Assembly (NCBI RefSeq): GCF_003339865.1
Contig: NZ_QPKV01000007.1
Span: 62,001 to 126,000 of the forward strand
DNA: 64,000 nt
From: Pedobacter chinensis
Lineage (GTDB): Bacteria > Bacteroidota > Bacteroidia > Sphingobacteriales > Sphingobacteriaceae
Reading direction: 5' to 3'
The notes below the pieces were generated by a model. That model was not told the origin of the DNA. It worked only from the letters and a program-made list of their open reading frames with translations, and made no database searches. A program made the translations under genes and the position numbers. This document shows, piece after piece, positions 52,772 to 62,662 of the stretch; the stretch's first letter is position 1; each line of letters opens with the position of its first letter.

Positions 52772-53642
52772 ACCGTCAATCGTACCCAAAGAAATCAGAA
52801 ACCTGATTTATTCCATCAGGGGTAAACAAGTGATGTTGGATAGCGACCTCGCTGCCTTATATCAGGTAGAAACCAAAATACTGAACAAAGCGGTAAAACG
52901 GAATTTAGACCGTTTCCCTGAAAATTTCTGCTTTCAACTGACCGAGGATGAAACTGAATTTTTGAGGTTCCAAATTGGAACCTCAAACGTAGGGCGAGGC
53001 GGACGACGTTACCTGCCCTATGTTTTTGCCGAACAAGGTGTAGCGATGCTATCGGCAGTGCTTCGCTCCGATGTGGCTGTAAAAGTCAGTATAGAAATAA
53101 TGGATGCGTTTGTAGAGATGCGGCGTTTGCTTATCAGCAATGCTTCTTTATTTCATCGCTTGGATAATATTGAGTTAAAGCAATTGGAAGCCGACCAAAA
53201 ATTTGAAGAGATTTTTAAGGCTTTGGAAAGTGACAAGCTCCACAGCGACAAAGGTATCTTTTACAACGGACAAATCTTTGATGCCTATACCTTTGTTTCC
53301 GATATTATCCGAAATGCCAAAAGCTCCATTATCCTGCTCGATAATTATGTGGATGATACGGTGCTTACTGTGTTAGGTAAGCGTAAGGCTAATGTGAGGG
53401 CTACAATCCTTACCAAAAACATCAGCAACCAGTTACGGTTAGACTTACAACGCTACAATAGCCAATATCCTCCCATAGCTATTGAACTTTTTTCCGATGC
53501 CCACGACCGTTTTTTGATTATTGACCATAATGAACTCTACCACATCGGGGCATCCCTTAAAGACCTGGGCAAAAAATGGTTTGCCTTTTCGAGAATGGAT
53601 ATTGAAGTCGGCAGGATGCTTCAAATCTTAAACAGACAATAA
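52761..53642 (+). CDS. ORF6N protein with degenerate phospholipase D-like C-terminus
   Basis: Protein of 293 residues from the ATG at 52761 (MENKPSIVPKEIRNLIYSIR), which overlaps the topB stop; an ATG at 52713 is less likely. The ORF6N DNA-binding domain lies at about 8-95 (GKQVMLDSDLAALYQVETKI, RFPENFCFQLTEDE, GRGGRRYLPYVFAEQGVAML). The C-terminal half (from about 170) looks like a phospholipase D fold: IIRNAKSSIILLDNYVDDTV and a motif HDRFLIID where the usual HxKxxxxD lysine is arginine, followed by YHIGASLKDLG. A nuclease function is therefore uncertain. ORF6N domains are common in phage and element regulators. Confidence 0.85.
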   Translation: MENKPSIVPKEIRNLIYSIRGKQVMLDSDLAALYQVETKILNKAVKRNLDRFPENFCFQLTEDETEFLRFQIGTSNVGRGGRRYLPYVFAEQGVAMLSAVLRSDVAVKVSIEIMDAFVEMRRLLISNASLFHRLDNIELKQLEADQKFEEIFKALESDKLHSDKGIFYNGQIFDAYTFVSDIIRNAKSSIILLDNYVDDTVLTVLGKRKANVRATILTKNISNQLRLDLQRYNSQYPPIAIELFSDAHDRFLIIDHNELYHIGASLKDLGKKWFAFSRMDIEVGRMLQILNRQ

Positions 53643-53646
53643 TAAT

Positions 53647-53672
53647 AAACCCTCTGAAAATTCAGAGGGTTT
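53647..53672. terminator. Bidirectional terminator between ORF6N and the HEPN-like gene
   Basis: Perfect inverted repeat AAACCCTCTGAA / TTCAGAGGGTTT (53647-53658 and 53661-53672) with a two-base loop, 4 bases after the ORF6N stop and 15 bases before the minus-strand HEPN-like gene ends. It serves both converging transcripts. Confidence 0.8.
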
Positions 53673-53687
53673 ATTGTTGATTAAATT

Positions 53688-54446
53688 TTACAATTGTAAT
53701 TGGGCAGTAATGCTCTTATAATAAACTTTTAGTGCATCACGTTCATCCTTACCAACGTAACTATTGTGCGCAACTAAACATCGTATCTTGTACAATTCGT
53801 CAACCATTACATTCAACCAATGTTCATTCTGTTTTGGGAAATACTTTCCGAACACTGTCCAATTCCCAACTATAATTTTTCCTAACTCTATAAAATCGCA
53901 ATAAAACAAATCGCTATTACCCCGTATTGGTAAATATTTGCTCTCTTGTTCACTTTTCTTTAATTTGTCTATTGTGTCTTGCACTCTTTTAGGAATATTT
54001 ACAGTTTGTGACTTCATTATTTCTTCAATAAATATTCTTAGTGAATTTTCTATACAATACAGGTACAGATATACTTCCGACATTTCTCTACCTTTTTGTT
54101 GTATATCCTGTGGTAAAAGGTTTAAATGACCAAAGTTTACATTTTGTTGTATTTCTTCGATACTATCCAACAGGGAATTTTCATCTGAAATCAGAGGATA
54201 GAAGATTTCGTTAATGTGTTTTCTCCGTTCGGCATATCCACCTTTTGCCTGCATTTCTCTTCTAAATTCCTGAAGCGTTAAACAGATTTTAAATTCTTTA
54301 GGTTCGTTGGCTTTAAACTTAGCAGATTTGTTAAGTTCGCTTTTTAATCTTTTATATTCTGCTTCATTTTCCGTTGTTATAGTAACATCAGTGGATGCTC
54401 CTGTAAGGAGTATTTTTAAACGTTCAATGTTTTCTGTATAATTCAT
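53688..54446 (-). CDS. HEPN-like protein (Swt1-type), putative defence component
   Basis: Protein of 252 residues, mostly helical. A central helix pair (EVYLYLYCIENSLRIFIEEI) and the C-terminal segment NVMVDELYKIRCLVAHNSYV are typical of Swt1-like HEPN domains. The R-x4-H motif of HEPN nucleases is at R222-H227. HEPN proteins in defence systems usually cut RNA, often as toxin or effector. It follows the DUF262/DUF1524 gene by 30 bases on the same strand, so the two form an operon whose first gene is a nuclease. The HEPN assignment is made from motif pattern only. Confidence 0.62.
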   Translation of the reverse strand: MNYTENIERLKILLTGASTDVTITTENEAEYKRLKSELNKSAKFKANEPKEFKICLTLQEFRREMQAKGGYAERRKHINEIFYPLISDENSLLDSIEEIQQNVNFGHLNLLPQDIQQKGREMSEVYLYLYCIENSLRIFIEEIMKSQTVNIPKRVQDTIDKLKKSEQESKYLPIRGNSDLFYCDFIELGKIIVGNWTVFGKYFPKQNEHWLNVMVDELYKIRCLVAHNSYVGKDERDALKVYYKSITAQLQL

Positions 54447-54476
54447 TTACACTATTATTTCTATATGTTATTCTTC

Positions 54477-56612
54477 CTATTCTTCAGTGGTGGTATGTAG
54501 TTCTTCTTCTTCGAGCATAAAGTCAAGGAACAGTAATTCTGCTTTTGCAGTTTCATCTTCAAATTTTAAATCCCAACGCTGTTCCATAAATTCCAGTAAC
54601 TTATTACCTCTATCAAGTATTGTATCAGAGTTCCATGTTTCATAGCCCGATACTTCGATTTCAGAGTGCGAGCCATCAAAATAGCCCTGTCTTATTTTCT
54701 CTTTTTTGTCATTGTATTTTGCGTTCTTCTTGTCATCAAAACAATCATTTTGGAGGCTTGAATTTATACTTTGTGAAAGTGGCAAAAGATTTCCTAATGT
54801 TCCCTGAAAAAAGGGTAACTGTGACTTTTTATGACCTTTAAAACTGGATTTCCAGCTTGTATGTGTTGGAGTTTGGGGATAAATATGTTCAATGGAAACC
54901 TTGTCTTTTTCACTCTTTACAAATAGCCTCCAATCAATCTTTTGACTTCCTCTTTGCCTCACCTTTTCCATTTCATATTCATACAAAAAATATCGAAGTC
55001 CATTCCAATAATAAAAGCCTCCTCCGCTTTTAAATTTCTTGTCAATAAACTTTTGAAAGTATGTATAATCGAAAAAGGTTTCTTCAGAGTTTTCAGGGGT
55101 GTAAAAACAGTAGTTCATTCTATCATTCAATCGCTGGATAATAGTTTCAATGGTTAATTCGCCGTTACGCAACTGTCTTGCAGCTCGATAAAATTCACTG
55201 TTTCTATAAGTAGAAAAAGCCCGGCTAAGCCGGAATGTGATAAATATAAAACGCTCAATTGCTTTAAATAAGTTAATTCGTTTACTCGAATTAATATCCT
55301 TGTTTAAAAAAGATACGGTTACAAGTGGACGGAAGTAAATTATACCAATTCTGTTCAATCGGTCTATCCATAGGCTCTCCTGGGTAGTCAAGTCTGGATT
55401 GTTTACCGGATTATGTGTATTATACCAATGAACAGCAGCAGCTTTTAAACTGTTTACATAATCTTCGATTTCTTTAGGAGAAAGTCGAGAACGCAACACT
55501 GTTATTTCATCTTCTCCATTAATATCAACCTCTTCCTGGTCGGTATCTTCATCCTCTCTAACTTCTTCAAAATCCTGTAAAGAACTAACTCTCACTTCTG
55601 TTTTTGCATAAATATTTTGTGGTGTAAATTTCTGCTCCAACAAAAACCTGATATAATCATCGCCTTTTTCTCTTGTGTATTGAAAATACATTATCCAATG
55701 GGCTACTAAAAAATCATCGTCGTTGAGTGGATTTTGTTTATTTCGTCCAAGCTGGTAATAGACTTCTTTCCAAGCATCATTGATTTTCTCTCTCAAGGAA
55801 TTTCGCTCGTCATTTTTGAGCTCATTCTCATCGTACAAAGTGGTTAAATATATTAAGCGATTTTTAAGAAGTTCTAAATTTGATAGCTTTTTTCCACGAT
55901 TATTCATTGTTTCAAATGCAACGAAAACATCAAAATCATCGCTTATCTCATAAACATTAAACATTAGGTTTTGCGTGACCTTTTTGAATAATGCTTCAAT
56001 TTCATTTAAGCCATATTGGTCGAAATAAATTTGTAGATTTTCTTTGAAAAACCTTTTGGCATTTTCAAGATTGAGGGTGTAGAAAGTTTCTTGAATTGTT
56101 CCGCTATTGGGTTCTAAAAAAATTCTATGTCGTAAAAATTTGAAACTTGGATTATCAACCTCGTAGCCAAATTTGTATGTCTTAATAATAAATTGCGGTG
56201 GTTTTTCAATTACTAAATATTCTTCCTTGATGGCTTTTAAACTAAAAGAACCAAGATAAATATCTTCATCCTTTTTACCCTTGTTTTCAGGTATAGCTTT
56301 GAGTTGTTCCGAAATAGCTTGTATAAAAACTACAAATGTTGTCAATCTTTGTTGACCATCAACAATATGAAAAGGTTTGAAGCCTCTATCTTCAATTAGC
56401 CAACGCTCATCATTCCAAATACTCCAGGTACTTTTATCTACTTTTTTTAAGGAGAGTAATCCTGTATAATGAAATCTATCGGCAGGAAGATTAACTAAAT
56501 CCTCCCAAAAATCTTTTAGTTGTCGTGTAGTCCAGGCGTATCCACGCTGGTAGTCTGGTATTTTAAATATTCTGTCCTTAAAAATACTTTTTAGCGGTTC
56601 TAATTCATTCAT
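54477..56612 (-). CDS. DUF262/DUF1524 protein (single-chain GmrSD-type restriction enzyme)
   Basis: Protein of 711 residues. The N-terminal DUF262 domain has IPDYQRGYAW at 18-27 and the hallmark DGQQR at 85-89 (HIVDGQQRLTTFVVFIQ), the ParB-like nucleotide-binding part. A helical middle (FETMNNRGKKLSNLELLKNR) is shared by the family. The C-terminal DUF1524 domain has the His-Me/HNH-type motif SIEHIYPQTPTHTSW near residue 574 and GTLGNLLPLSQSINSS. This is the layout of type IV restriction enzymes such as GmrSD, which cut modified phage DNA. It lies on the minus strand within a plus-strand conjugative core and heads a two-gene operon with the HEPN-like gene. Confidence 0.88.
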   Translation of the reverse strand: MNELEPLKSIFKDRIFKIPDYQRGYAWTTRQLKDFWEDLVNLPADRFHYTGLLSLKKVDKSTWSIWNDERWLIEDRGFKPFHIVDGQQRLTTFVVFIQAISEQLKAIPENKGKKDEDIYLGSFSLKAIKEEYLVIEKPPQFIIKTYKFGYEVDNPSFKFLRHRIFLEPNSGTIQETFYTLNLENAKRFFKENLQIYFDQYGLNEIEALFKKVTQNLMFNVYEISDDFDVFVAFETMNNRGKKLSNLELLKNRLIYLTTLYDENELKNDERNSLREKINDAWKEVYYQLGRNKQNPLNDDDFLVAHWIMYFQYTREKGDDYIRFLLEQKFTPQNIYAKTEVRVSSLQDFEEVREDEDTDQEEVDINGEDEITVLRSRLSPKEIEDYVNSLKAAAVHWYNTHNPVNNPDLTTQESLWIDRLNRIGIIYFRPLVTVSFLNKDINSSKRINLFKAIERFIFITFRLSRAFSTYRNSEFYRAARQLRNGELTIETIIQRLNDRMNYCFYTPENSEETFFDYTYFQKFIDKKFKSGGGFYYWNGLRYFLYEYEMEKVRQRGSQKIDWRLFVKSEKDKVSIEHIYPQTPTHTSWKSSFKGHKKSQLPFFQGTLGNLLPLSQSINSSLQNDCFDDKKNAKYNDKKEKIRQGYFDGSHSEIEVSGYETWNSDTILDRGNKLLEFMEQRWDLKFEDETAKAELLFLDFMLEEEELHTTTEE

Positions 56613-56790
56613 TGTTTATTATCTGTCAATTATGTTTGGTTTTACTTTCAAAAGTACAAATTAAATCCCTTGTTATAACTTCCTTACGCCAAATCCTGCC
56701 TTTCAAAGCCAAACCCTGCAACATTGTCAAAGGCATCTGCTTATGCTCCTAATTTTAGGCTTCAAGTAAAATTCTAAACAAAATTATAGT

Positions 56791-57228
56791 ATGAGTACAC
56801 AGCAAAAAGACCTGTCGTATTTCAGGTTACGACTGCAAGAATTATTAAACAGCAGCTTCCCCGAAAAGGCACACGACCAAAAATTCATAGACCAACGGTC
56901 TTCGTGGGCTGCCAATGCTTATGAGGGTGCTTTCCGTTCGGGAAACACCGTTGAGCAATGCAACGAAATAGCCAACTACATACTTTTTGAGGGCTTACAC
57001 TTCTCCAAGTTCGACACTGTTTTCAAAGTGGTATGCAATGAGTTTGATACCATAATGGCAGATGAGGAACTGCGACCGTTCGCCCTCAAAATGTTTTCTG
57101 TTTGTGAGCCTGTTTTCGCAGGATATAAATTAACCGATGATTTCGCTTACGGGTATGAGTTTGATGTACTCTACACTGAACTGACCGGAACCATCGCAAT
57201 ATGGATTGAGGATAATGGGCTTCAGTAA
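56791..57228 (+). CDS. DUF1896 conjugative-element protein
   Basis: Protein of 145 residues of the DUF1896 family (LSYFRLRLQELLNSSFPEKA, DQRSSWAANAYEGAFRSGNT, EQCNEIANYILFEGLHFSKF). It is found in Bacteroidota conjugative transposons just upstream of the large methylase-helicase gene, as here. The function is unknown. Its stop overlaps the start of the helicase gene by 14 bases, which suggests translational coupling. Confidence 0.9.
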   Translation: MSTQQKDLSYFRLRLQELLNSSFPEKAHDQKFIDQRSSWAANAYEGAFRSGNTVEQCNEIANYILFEGLHFSKFDTVFKVVCNEFDTIMADEELRPFALKMFSVCEPVFAGYKLTDDFAYGYEFDVLYTELTGTIAIWIEDNGLQ

Positions 57229-60200
57229 GCGGTTCCATCTCCAACAGAATATTGATGCCCTGCGAATTGTTTTTAAACTGGAAAAGGAGAAACGGCAAGC
57301 CACCGTAGGCGAAAGACTGCTAATGATGCGATACAGCGGATTTGGCGGTCTTAAATTCGTGTTGAACCCCGTAGAAAACGAAATAGACATCAATCATTGG
57401 AGAAAGACGGAACACGACCTTTTCCCACTCACGCAGGAACTCCACCAGTTACTCAAAGAAAATTCCCAAGACGATAAGCAATACCGCAGGTATGTGGACA
57501 GTATGAAAAGTTCCGTACTGACGGCTTTTTATACACCACCAAAGGTTATAGATGCCGTTTCATCCGCCTTGCGGGATAATGGTCTGCACATTGACAAATT
57601 TCTCGAACCCTCCGCAGGTATCGGTTCATACATCCAATCCTTTACAGAAAACCAAAAAACCAGTGTTACCGCTTATGAAAAGGACTTGCTTACAGGTAAG
57701 ATTTTAAAGCAGCTTTATCCTGACAGCAATATCCGTATAAGTGGTTTTGAAGAAATCCCCGAAAGGGAACAAAACAGCTATGATGTAGTTGCCAGCAATA
57801 TACCGTTTGGCGACACTTCCGTTTTCGACCTTTCCTATTCCCGAAGCAAGGACGGTGCAAAAGTACAGGCAGCCCGAAGCATACACAATTACTTTTTCCT
57901 GAAAGGTGCTGATATGCTGCGTGAGGGCGGTTTGTTGGCTTACATTACTTCGCAGGGCATTCTGAACAGTCCTAAAAACGAACCGATACGGAGGGCGTTA
58001 ATGCAGGATAATAATTTGGTTACGGTTGTAAGATTGCCTAACAACCTGTTTACTGAATATGCTGGTACGGAAGTTGGCAGCGACCTGATTATCCTGCAAA
58101 AAAATTCGGCAAAACAAAATCTGACCGACAGGGAAGATCTGTTTTGCCGAAGCAGGCAAACAGAATACAATACTCCCGGTAATGCCCTCTTTCAAGACAC
58201 CACAAGGATTGTGCATACCGACCAAAAATTAGATACCGACCCATACGGGCAACCCGCCCTAATCTATACGCATAAAGACGGTGTTGAGGGCATTGCCAAA
58301 GATTTGAAACAAATGCTTTCCGAAGATTTTGGCAAGCACCTGAATTTGAATTTATACAAAGGCGAACGGAATGATGAGCCTGTGATACAAATTCCGATTG
58401 AACCAAAGGTTACACCTCCGGTTATCGACCCTGTAATCATTCAGCAAAAACCGCAACCTGTTCCTGCTCCTGTAATTCATCAGGAAAGTCCGCAGGAATT
58501 ACGACAACTAAGCATTTTTGACCTGTTTGAAAATATGGACGAACCTGTAATGGTTCTTGCTCCACCCAAAAGAAAGACACAAGCTAAAAGGCAAAGCACT
58601 AATAAGAGAAGAGCTGCATTAGGTCGCCAGCCCGACCTGTTCAGCAGTGCGATGCAGCAACCTTATACACCACTAAAATCTAATGGTGCTACCAATGGAA
58701 CCAAACAAACCAACGGCAAAAAACAGGAAGCTATCGGCGACCTGTTTTCACAAATAAACGGGAATGGCCAGTCTGATAAGACAGCCGTTCCCAACATCAA
58801 TGTTAATACTATTCCTGAACCTGCTCCTTATAGTGGCGAACTGCAATCGTTCCACCGTAACGATTGTCTTGTGGTTGACAAGGGTTGGGTCGGTCATTTG
58901 CAAGATGTAGATACATCAGACGGTACGGCTGTTTTTCATCCTTTAGCTTTACCGACCTCACAAAAGGCAAGAGCCGAAGCGTATATCGGGGTGCGTGATG
59001 TTTACCAAGAACTTTACAATAATGAGGCTAAGTTCCAGACCGAATACAAGGAAGAAAGGGAAAACCTTAACCGCCTGTACGATGCCTTTGTAAAAAGGTA
59101 TGGCAACCTCAATAGTGCAGATAATATCAAGCTAATCAAAACAGATAGTTCCGGTAAGGAAATCCCTTATTTGGAGCGTGTGGTTGGTGGCGTGGTACAC
59201 AAAGCTGATATCTTCAGCCGACCTGTAAGTTTTTCTACGGTATCCATAGCAACGGACAATCCTGAAGAAGCGTTAGCTGCTTCGCTGAATAAATATGGAA
59301 GCGTGGATTTGGACTATATGTCCGAAATCAGCGGTATGACCGATGATGCCCTGAAGCAAGCCTTAAACAGTCGTATTTACTACAATCCCCTACAACGGGA
59401 ATATGAAATATCCGAACGATGGATTGCAGGCAACGTAGTAGAGAAAGCCCAAGAGGTAAAAGATTATCTCGAACGCAATCCCGATGATGCTGAAGCCAAA
59501 GCGAGCCTTACCGTATTAGAGGAAGCAAGACCAAGACGTATCGAATTTGAGGAACTCGACTTTAATTTGGGCGAACGCTGGATACCCACAGGCATTTACG
59601 CTTGTTTTGCTTCGCACCTGTTCGATGCAGATGTTATTATTCATTATTCCGAAAGCTCCGACGACTTTTCCGTAAAGTGTCATCAGGGCAATATGAATAT
59701 TTGGGAGAAATATGCCGTAAAAGCGGAAAGCCGGACGTTTGACGGCGTTGCCTTGCTCAAACACGCATTGGTTAATACCACGCCCGACATTACAAAAAAA
59801 GTGATGGTGGGCGACCAGGAAGTAAAAGTGCGGGATATGGAAGCCATACAAATGGCGAATACCAAGATTGATGAAATCCGCACCGCCTTTACCGATTGGC
59901 TTCACGCCCAAAACGATGAGTTTAAAAACAGGCTGACCGAACAATACAACGATAAGTTTAACTGTTTCGTCCGACCGAACTATGACGGAAGCCATCAGGA
60001 CTTTCCGGGATTAGACCGCAAGGCACTGGGCATTGAAGACCTGTATTCCAGCCAAAAGGACACCGTTTGGATGATAAAGCTGAACAACGGTGCTATCTGC
60101 GACCACGAAGTAGGTGCAGGGAAAACGTTGGTAATGTGTACCGCTGCACAGGAAATGAAGCGTTTGGGGCTGGCACACAAACCGATGATTATCGGGCTGA

Positions 60201-62653
60201 AAAGCAACGTTCACGAAATTGCCGAAGCCTACCGAACAGCCTATCCACACGCAAAAATCCTGTTTCCGGGCAAGGAAGATTTTACGCCCCAAAAACGCCT
60301 GCGGATTTTCGGGGATATTAAAAATAACGAGTGGGATTGTGTGATACTGACACACGACCAATTCGGGATGATACCGCAGTCGCCTGAAATACAAAAGGAA
60401 ATCCTTGAAATAGAACTGGACAGCGTGGAGCGCAACCTCGATGCTCTGAAATCGCAAGGCAAGGAAGTGACCAGAGGGATGCTCGCCGGAGTAATCAAGC
60501 GGAAAGAAAATCTTGAAGTCAAACTCAAAACACTGCAACACGATATTGAGAACCGCAAAGATGATGTGGTGGATTTCAAGATGATGGGCATAGACCATTT
60601 GTTTGTGGACGAAAGCCACCAATTCAAAAACCTGATGTTCAACACAAGGCATACACGAGTTGCTGGATTGGGTAATGTGGACGGCAGTCAAAAGGCATTG
60701 AACCTGCTCTTTGCTATCCGTACCATTCAGGAACGCATCAATGCGGATATGGGAGCAACCTTTCTTTCAGGAACCACCATCAGTAATTCTCTGACCGAAT
60801 TGTACCTGCTGTTTAAATACCTGCGACCGAGGGCAATGGAAAAACAAGGCATCCACTCTTTTGATGCGTGGGCGGCTATCTATGCAAGGAAAACAACAGA
60901 TTATGAGTTTTCGGTGGCTAACAATATTGTAGCAAAAGAACGCTTCAGGTACTTTATCAAAGTGCCGGAGTTGGCACAATTCTACTCGGAAATCACCGAT
61001 TACCGAACCGCAAAAGATATAGGCATTGACCGCCCCAATAAGAACGAGGTATTGTACAACATACCGCCCACGCCCGACCAGGAAGAATTTATCAAAAAGC
61101 TAATGGAGTTTGCCAAGACAGGAAATGCAGAACTGTTGGGCAGACCAAAGCTAAGTGCCAGCGAAGAAAAAGCAAAGATGCTCATCGCTACGGACTACGC
61201 CCGTAAGATGTCGCTGGATATGCGTATGGTAAGCGGCAGGTACGAAGACCATCCCGACAATAAGGCTTCGCATACTGCGGCAAACATTGCCAAATATTAC
61301 AAACAATACAACGCACAGAAAGGAACGCAATTCGTTTTCTCCGATTTGGGAACCTACAAGCCGGGCGAATGGAATGTGTACTCCGAAATCAAACGTAAGC
61401 TCGTGGAAGACCACAGCATACCTACAAACGAAATCCGTTTTATACAGGAGGGCAAAAATGATAAGCAACGTAAGGAACTTATCAAAGGAATGAACGAGGG
61501 TAAAATCCGGGTGCTATTCGGTTCTACAAGTATGTTGGGTACGGGCGTAAATGCACAGAAAAGAGCCGTTGCCATTCATCATTTAGATACACCTTGGCGA
61601 CCAAGCGACCTTGCCCAACGGGACGGTAGGGCAATCAGAAAAGGCAATGAGATTGCCAAGTTCTTTGCCGATAACAAAGTAGATGTAATCATTTATGCCG
61701 TTGAAAAATCATTGGATAGTTATAAGTTCAACCTGTTGTACAATAAGCAACTTTTTATAGACCAGTTAAAAACCAATAACCTCGGCAAAAGAACTATCGA
61801 CGAGGGCAGTATGGATGAAAAGTCAGGAATGAACTTTTCGGAATACGTGGCTATCCTGTCGGGAAATACCGACCTGCTGGATAAAGCCAAGTTAGAAAAA
61901 CAGATTGCAGGATTGGAAAGCGAAAAACAGGCGTTCAACCGCTCTAAGTTCAGTGCCAAATACAAGCTGCAAGACTGTACGGAATTGCTTGATAGTACGC
62001 AATCCAGATTAAACAGAATGAGCCTCGATTGGGAAAACTTGCAACAACGACTACAAAAACGTTCTGATGGCACAATTGCAAATCCTGTACAGTTAGACGG
62101 TTTGCCGCCTAATGCAGATATAAAGCAAATCGGCGCAAAGCTCAACCAGCTTGCGGATAAAGCCCGCACCGGAGGTCAATATGAAGAAATAGGAAGCCTG
62201 TACGGATTTACGCTGTTGGTCAAAACCGAAATGTCCGAAAAAGAGGGCGTAGATATAAGGGTAAACCGTTTTTTGGTACAGGGCGAGGGCAATATCAAAT
62301 ACACCTACAATAACGGTCTAATCGCTAAAGATGAAAAGCTGGCGGCTATGAACTTCCTGAACGCACTGGAGAAATTGCCTGGCTTTATCGAGCAGGAGCA
62401 AAAGAAAATTACTGAAATACAAAAAGACCTGCCCATTCTTCAGGAAGTGGTAAACGGTACGTGGTCTAAAGAAAGCAGATTGAGCGAATTGAAAACTGAA
62501 CTGGCTGCTGTTGAACGGAAGATACAGCTATCTATTACAGAGGAAACTAAAGAAGAACTACCGGAGCAGGTCGAAAAGCAGAAAGAGGCTCCAAACATTT
62601 CTGAAAATATAGTTCGGACAAAAGGTGTTCATTTACCAAGAGGGGTACTGTAA
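57215..62653 (+). CDS. N6-adenine methylase / SNF2-type helicase fusion of the conjugative element
   Basis: Giant protein of 1,812 residues from the ATG at 57215 (a TTG at 57206 is also in frame). The N-terminal methylase part has FLEPSAGIGSYIQSF near residue 131 and VASNIPFGDTSVFD near 195, where NIPF replaces the usual NPPY/F. An extended linker (PVIIQQKPQPVPAPVIHQES) separates it from the helicase. The helicase part has Walker A-like DHEVGAGKTLVM near 963, LFVDESHQFKN near 1130, SGTTISNSLTELYLLFKYLR near 1190 and motif VI QRDGRAIRKGNE near 1468. A coiled C-terminus follows. It is the largest gene in the window and probably acts in modification or remodelling of the element DNA; the exact role is not established. 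Confidence 0.9.
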   Translation: MGFSKRFHLQQNIDALRIVFKLEKEKRQATVGERLLMMRYSGFGGLKFVLNPVENEIDINHWRKTEHDLFPLTQELHQLLKENSQDDKQYRRYVDSMKSSVLTAFYTPPKVIDAVSSALRDNGLHIDKFLEPSAGIGSYIQSFTENQKTSVTAYEKDLLTGKILKQLYPDSNIRISGFEEIPEREQNSYDVVASNIPFGDTSVFDLSYSRSKDGAKVQAARSIHNYFFLKGADMLREGGLLAYITSQGILNSPKNEPIRRALMQDNNLVTVVRLPNNLFTEYAGTEVGSDLIILQKNSAKQNLTDREDLFCRSRQTEYNTPGNALFQDTTRIVHTDQKLDTDPYGQPALIYTHKDGVEGIAKDLKQMLSEDFGKHLNLNLYKGERNDEPVIQIPIEPKVTPPVIDPVIIQQKPQPVPAPVIHQESPQELRQLSIFDLFENMDEPVMVLAPPKRKTQAKRQSTNKRRAALGRQPDLFSSAMQQPYTPLKSNGATNGTKQTNGKKQEAIGDLFSQINGNGQSDKTAVPNINVNTIPEPAPYSGELQSFHRNDCLVVDKGWVGHLQDVDTSDGTAVFHPLALPTSQKARAEAYIGVRDVYQELYNNEAKFQTEYKEERENLNRLYDAFVKRYGNLNSADNIKLIKTDSSGKEIPYLERVVGGVVHKADIFSRPVSFSTVSIATDNPEEALAASLNKYGSVDLDYMSEISGMTDDALKQALNSRIYYNPLQREYEISERWIAGNVVEKAQEVKDYLERNPDDAEAKASLTVLEEARPRRIEFEELDFNLGERWIPTGIYACFASHLFDADVIIHYSESSDDFSVKCHQGNMNIWEKYAVKAESRTFDGVALLKHALVNTTPDITKKVMVGDQEVKVRDMEAIQMANTKIDEIRTAFTDWLHAQNDEFKNRLTEQYNDKFNCFVRPNYDGSHQDFPGLDRKALGIEDLYSSQKDTVWMIKLNNGAICDHEVGAGKTLVMCTAAQEMKRLGLAHKPMIIGLKSNVHEIAEAYRTAYPHAKILFPGKEDFTPQKRLRIFGDIKNNEWDCVILTHDQFGMIPQSPEIQKEILEIELDSVERNLDALKSQGKEVTRGMLAGVIKRKENLEVKLKTLQHDIENRKDDVVDFKMMGIDHLFVDESHQFKNLMFNTRHTRVAGLGNVDGSQKALNLLFAIRTIQERINADMGATFLSGTTISNSLTELYLLFKYLRPRAMEKQGIHSFDAWAAIYARKTTDYEFSVANNIVAKERFRYFIKVPELAQFYSEITDYRTAKDIGIDRPNKNEVLYNIPPTPDQEEFIKKLMEFAKTGNAELLGRPKLSASEEKAKMLIATDYARKMSLDMRMVSGRYEDHPDNKASHTAANIAKYYKQYNAQKGTQFVFSDLGTYKPGEWNVYSEIKRKLVEDHSIPTNEIRFIQEGKNDKQRKELIKGMNEGKIRVLFGSTSMLGTGVNAQKRAVAIHHLDTPWRPSDLAQRDGRAIRKGNEIAKFFADNKVDVIIYAVEKSLDSYKFNLLYNKQLFIDQLKTNNLGKRTIDEGSMDEKSGMNFSEYVAILSGNTDLLDKAKLEKQIAGLESEKQAFNRSKFSAKYKLQDCTELLDSTQSRLNRMSLDWENLQQRLQKRSDGTIANPVQLDGLPPNADIKQIGAKLNQLADKARTGGQYEEIGSLYGFTLLVKTEMSEKEGVDIRVNRFLVQGEGNIKYTYNNGLIAKDEKLAAMNFLNALEKLPGFIEQEQKKITEIQKDLPILQEVVNGTWSKESRLSELKTELAAVERKIQLSITEETKEELPEQVEKQKEAPNISENIVRTKGVHLPRGVL

Positions 62654-62662
62654 TCGTGTCGG

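Noticed and set aside
60011..60691. Minus-strand frame of 226 codons opposite the helicase
   Set aside because: Antisense to the conserved helicase motifs and without domain signal.
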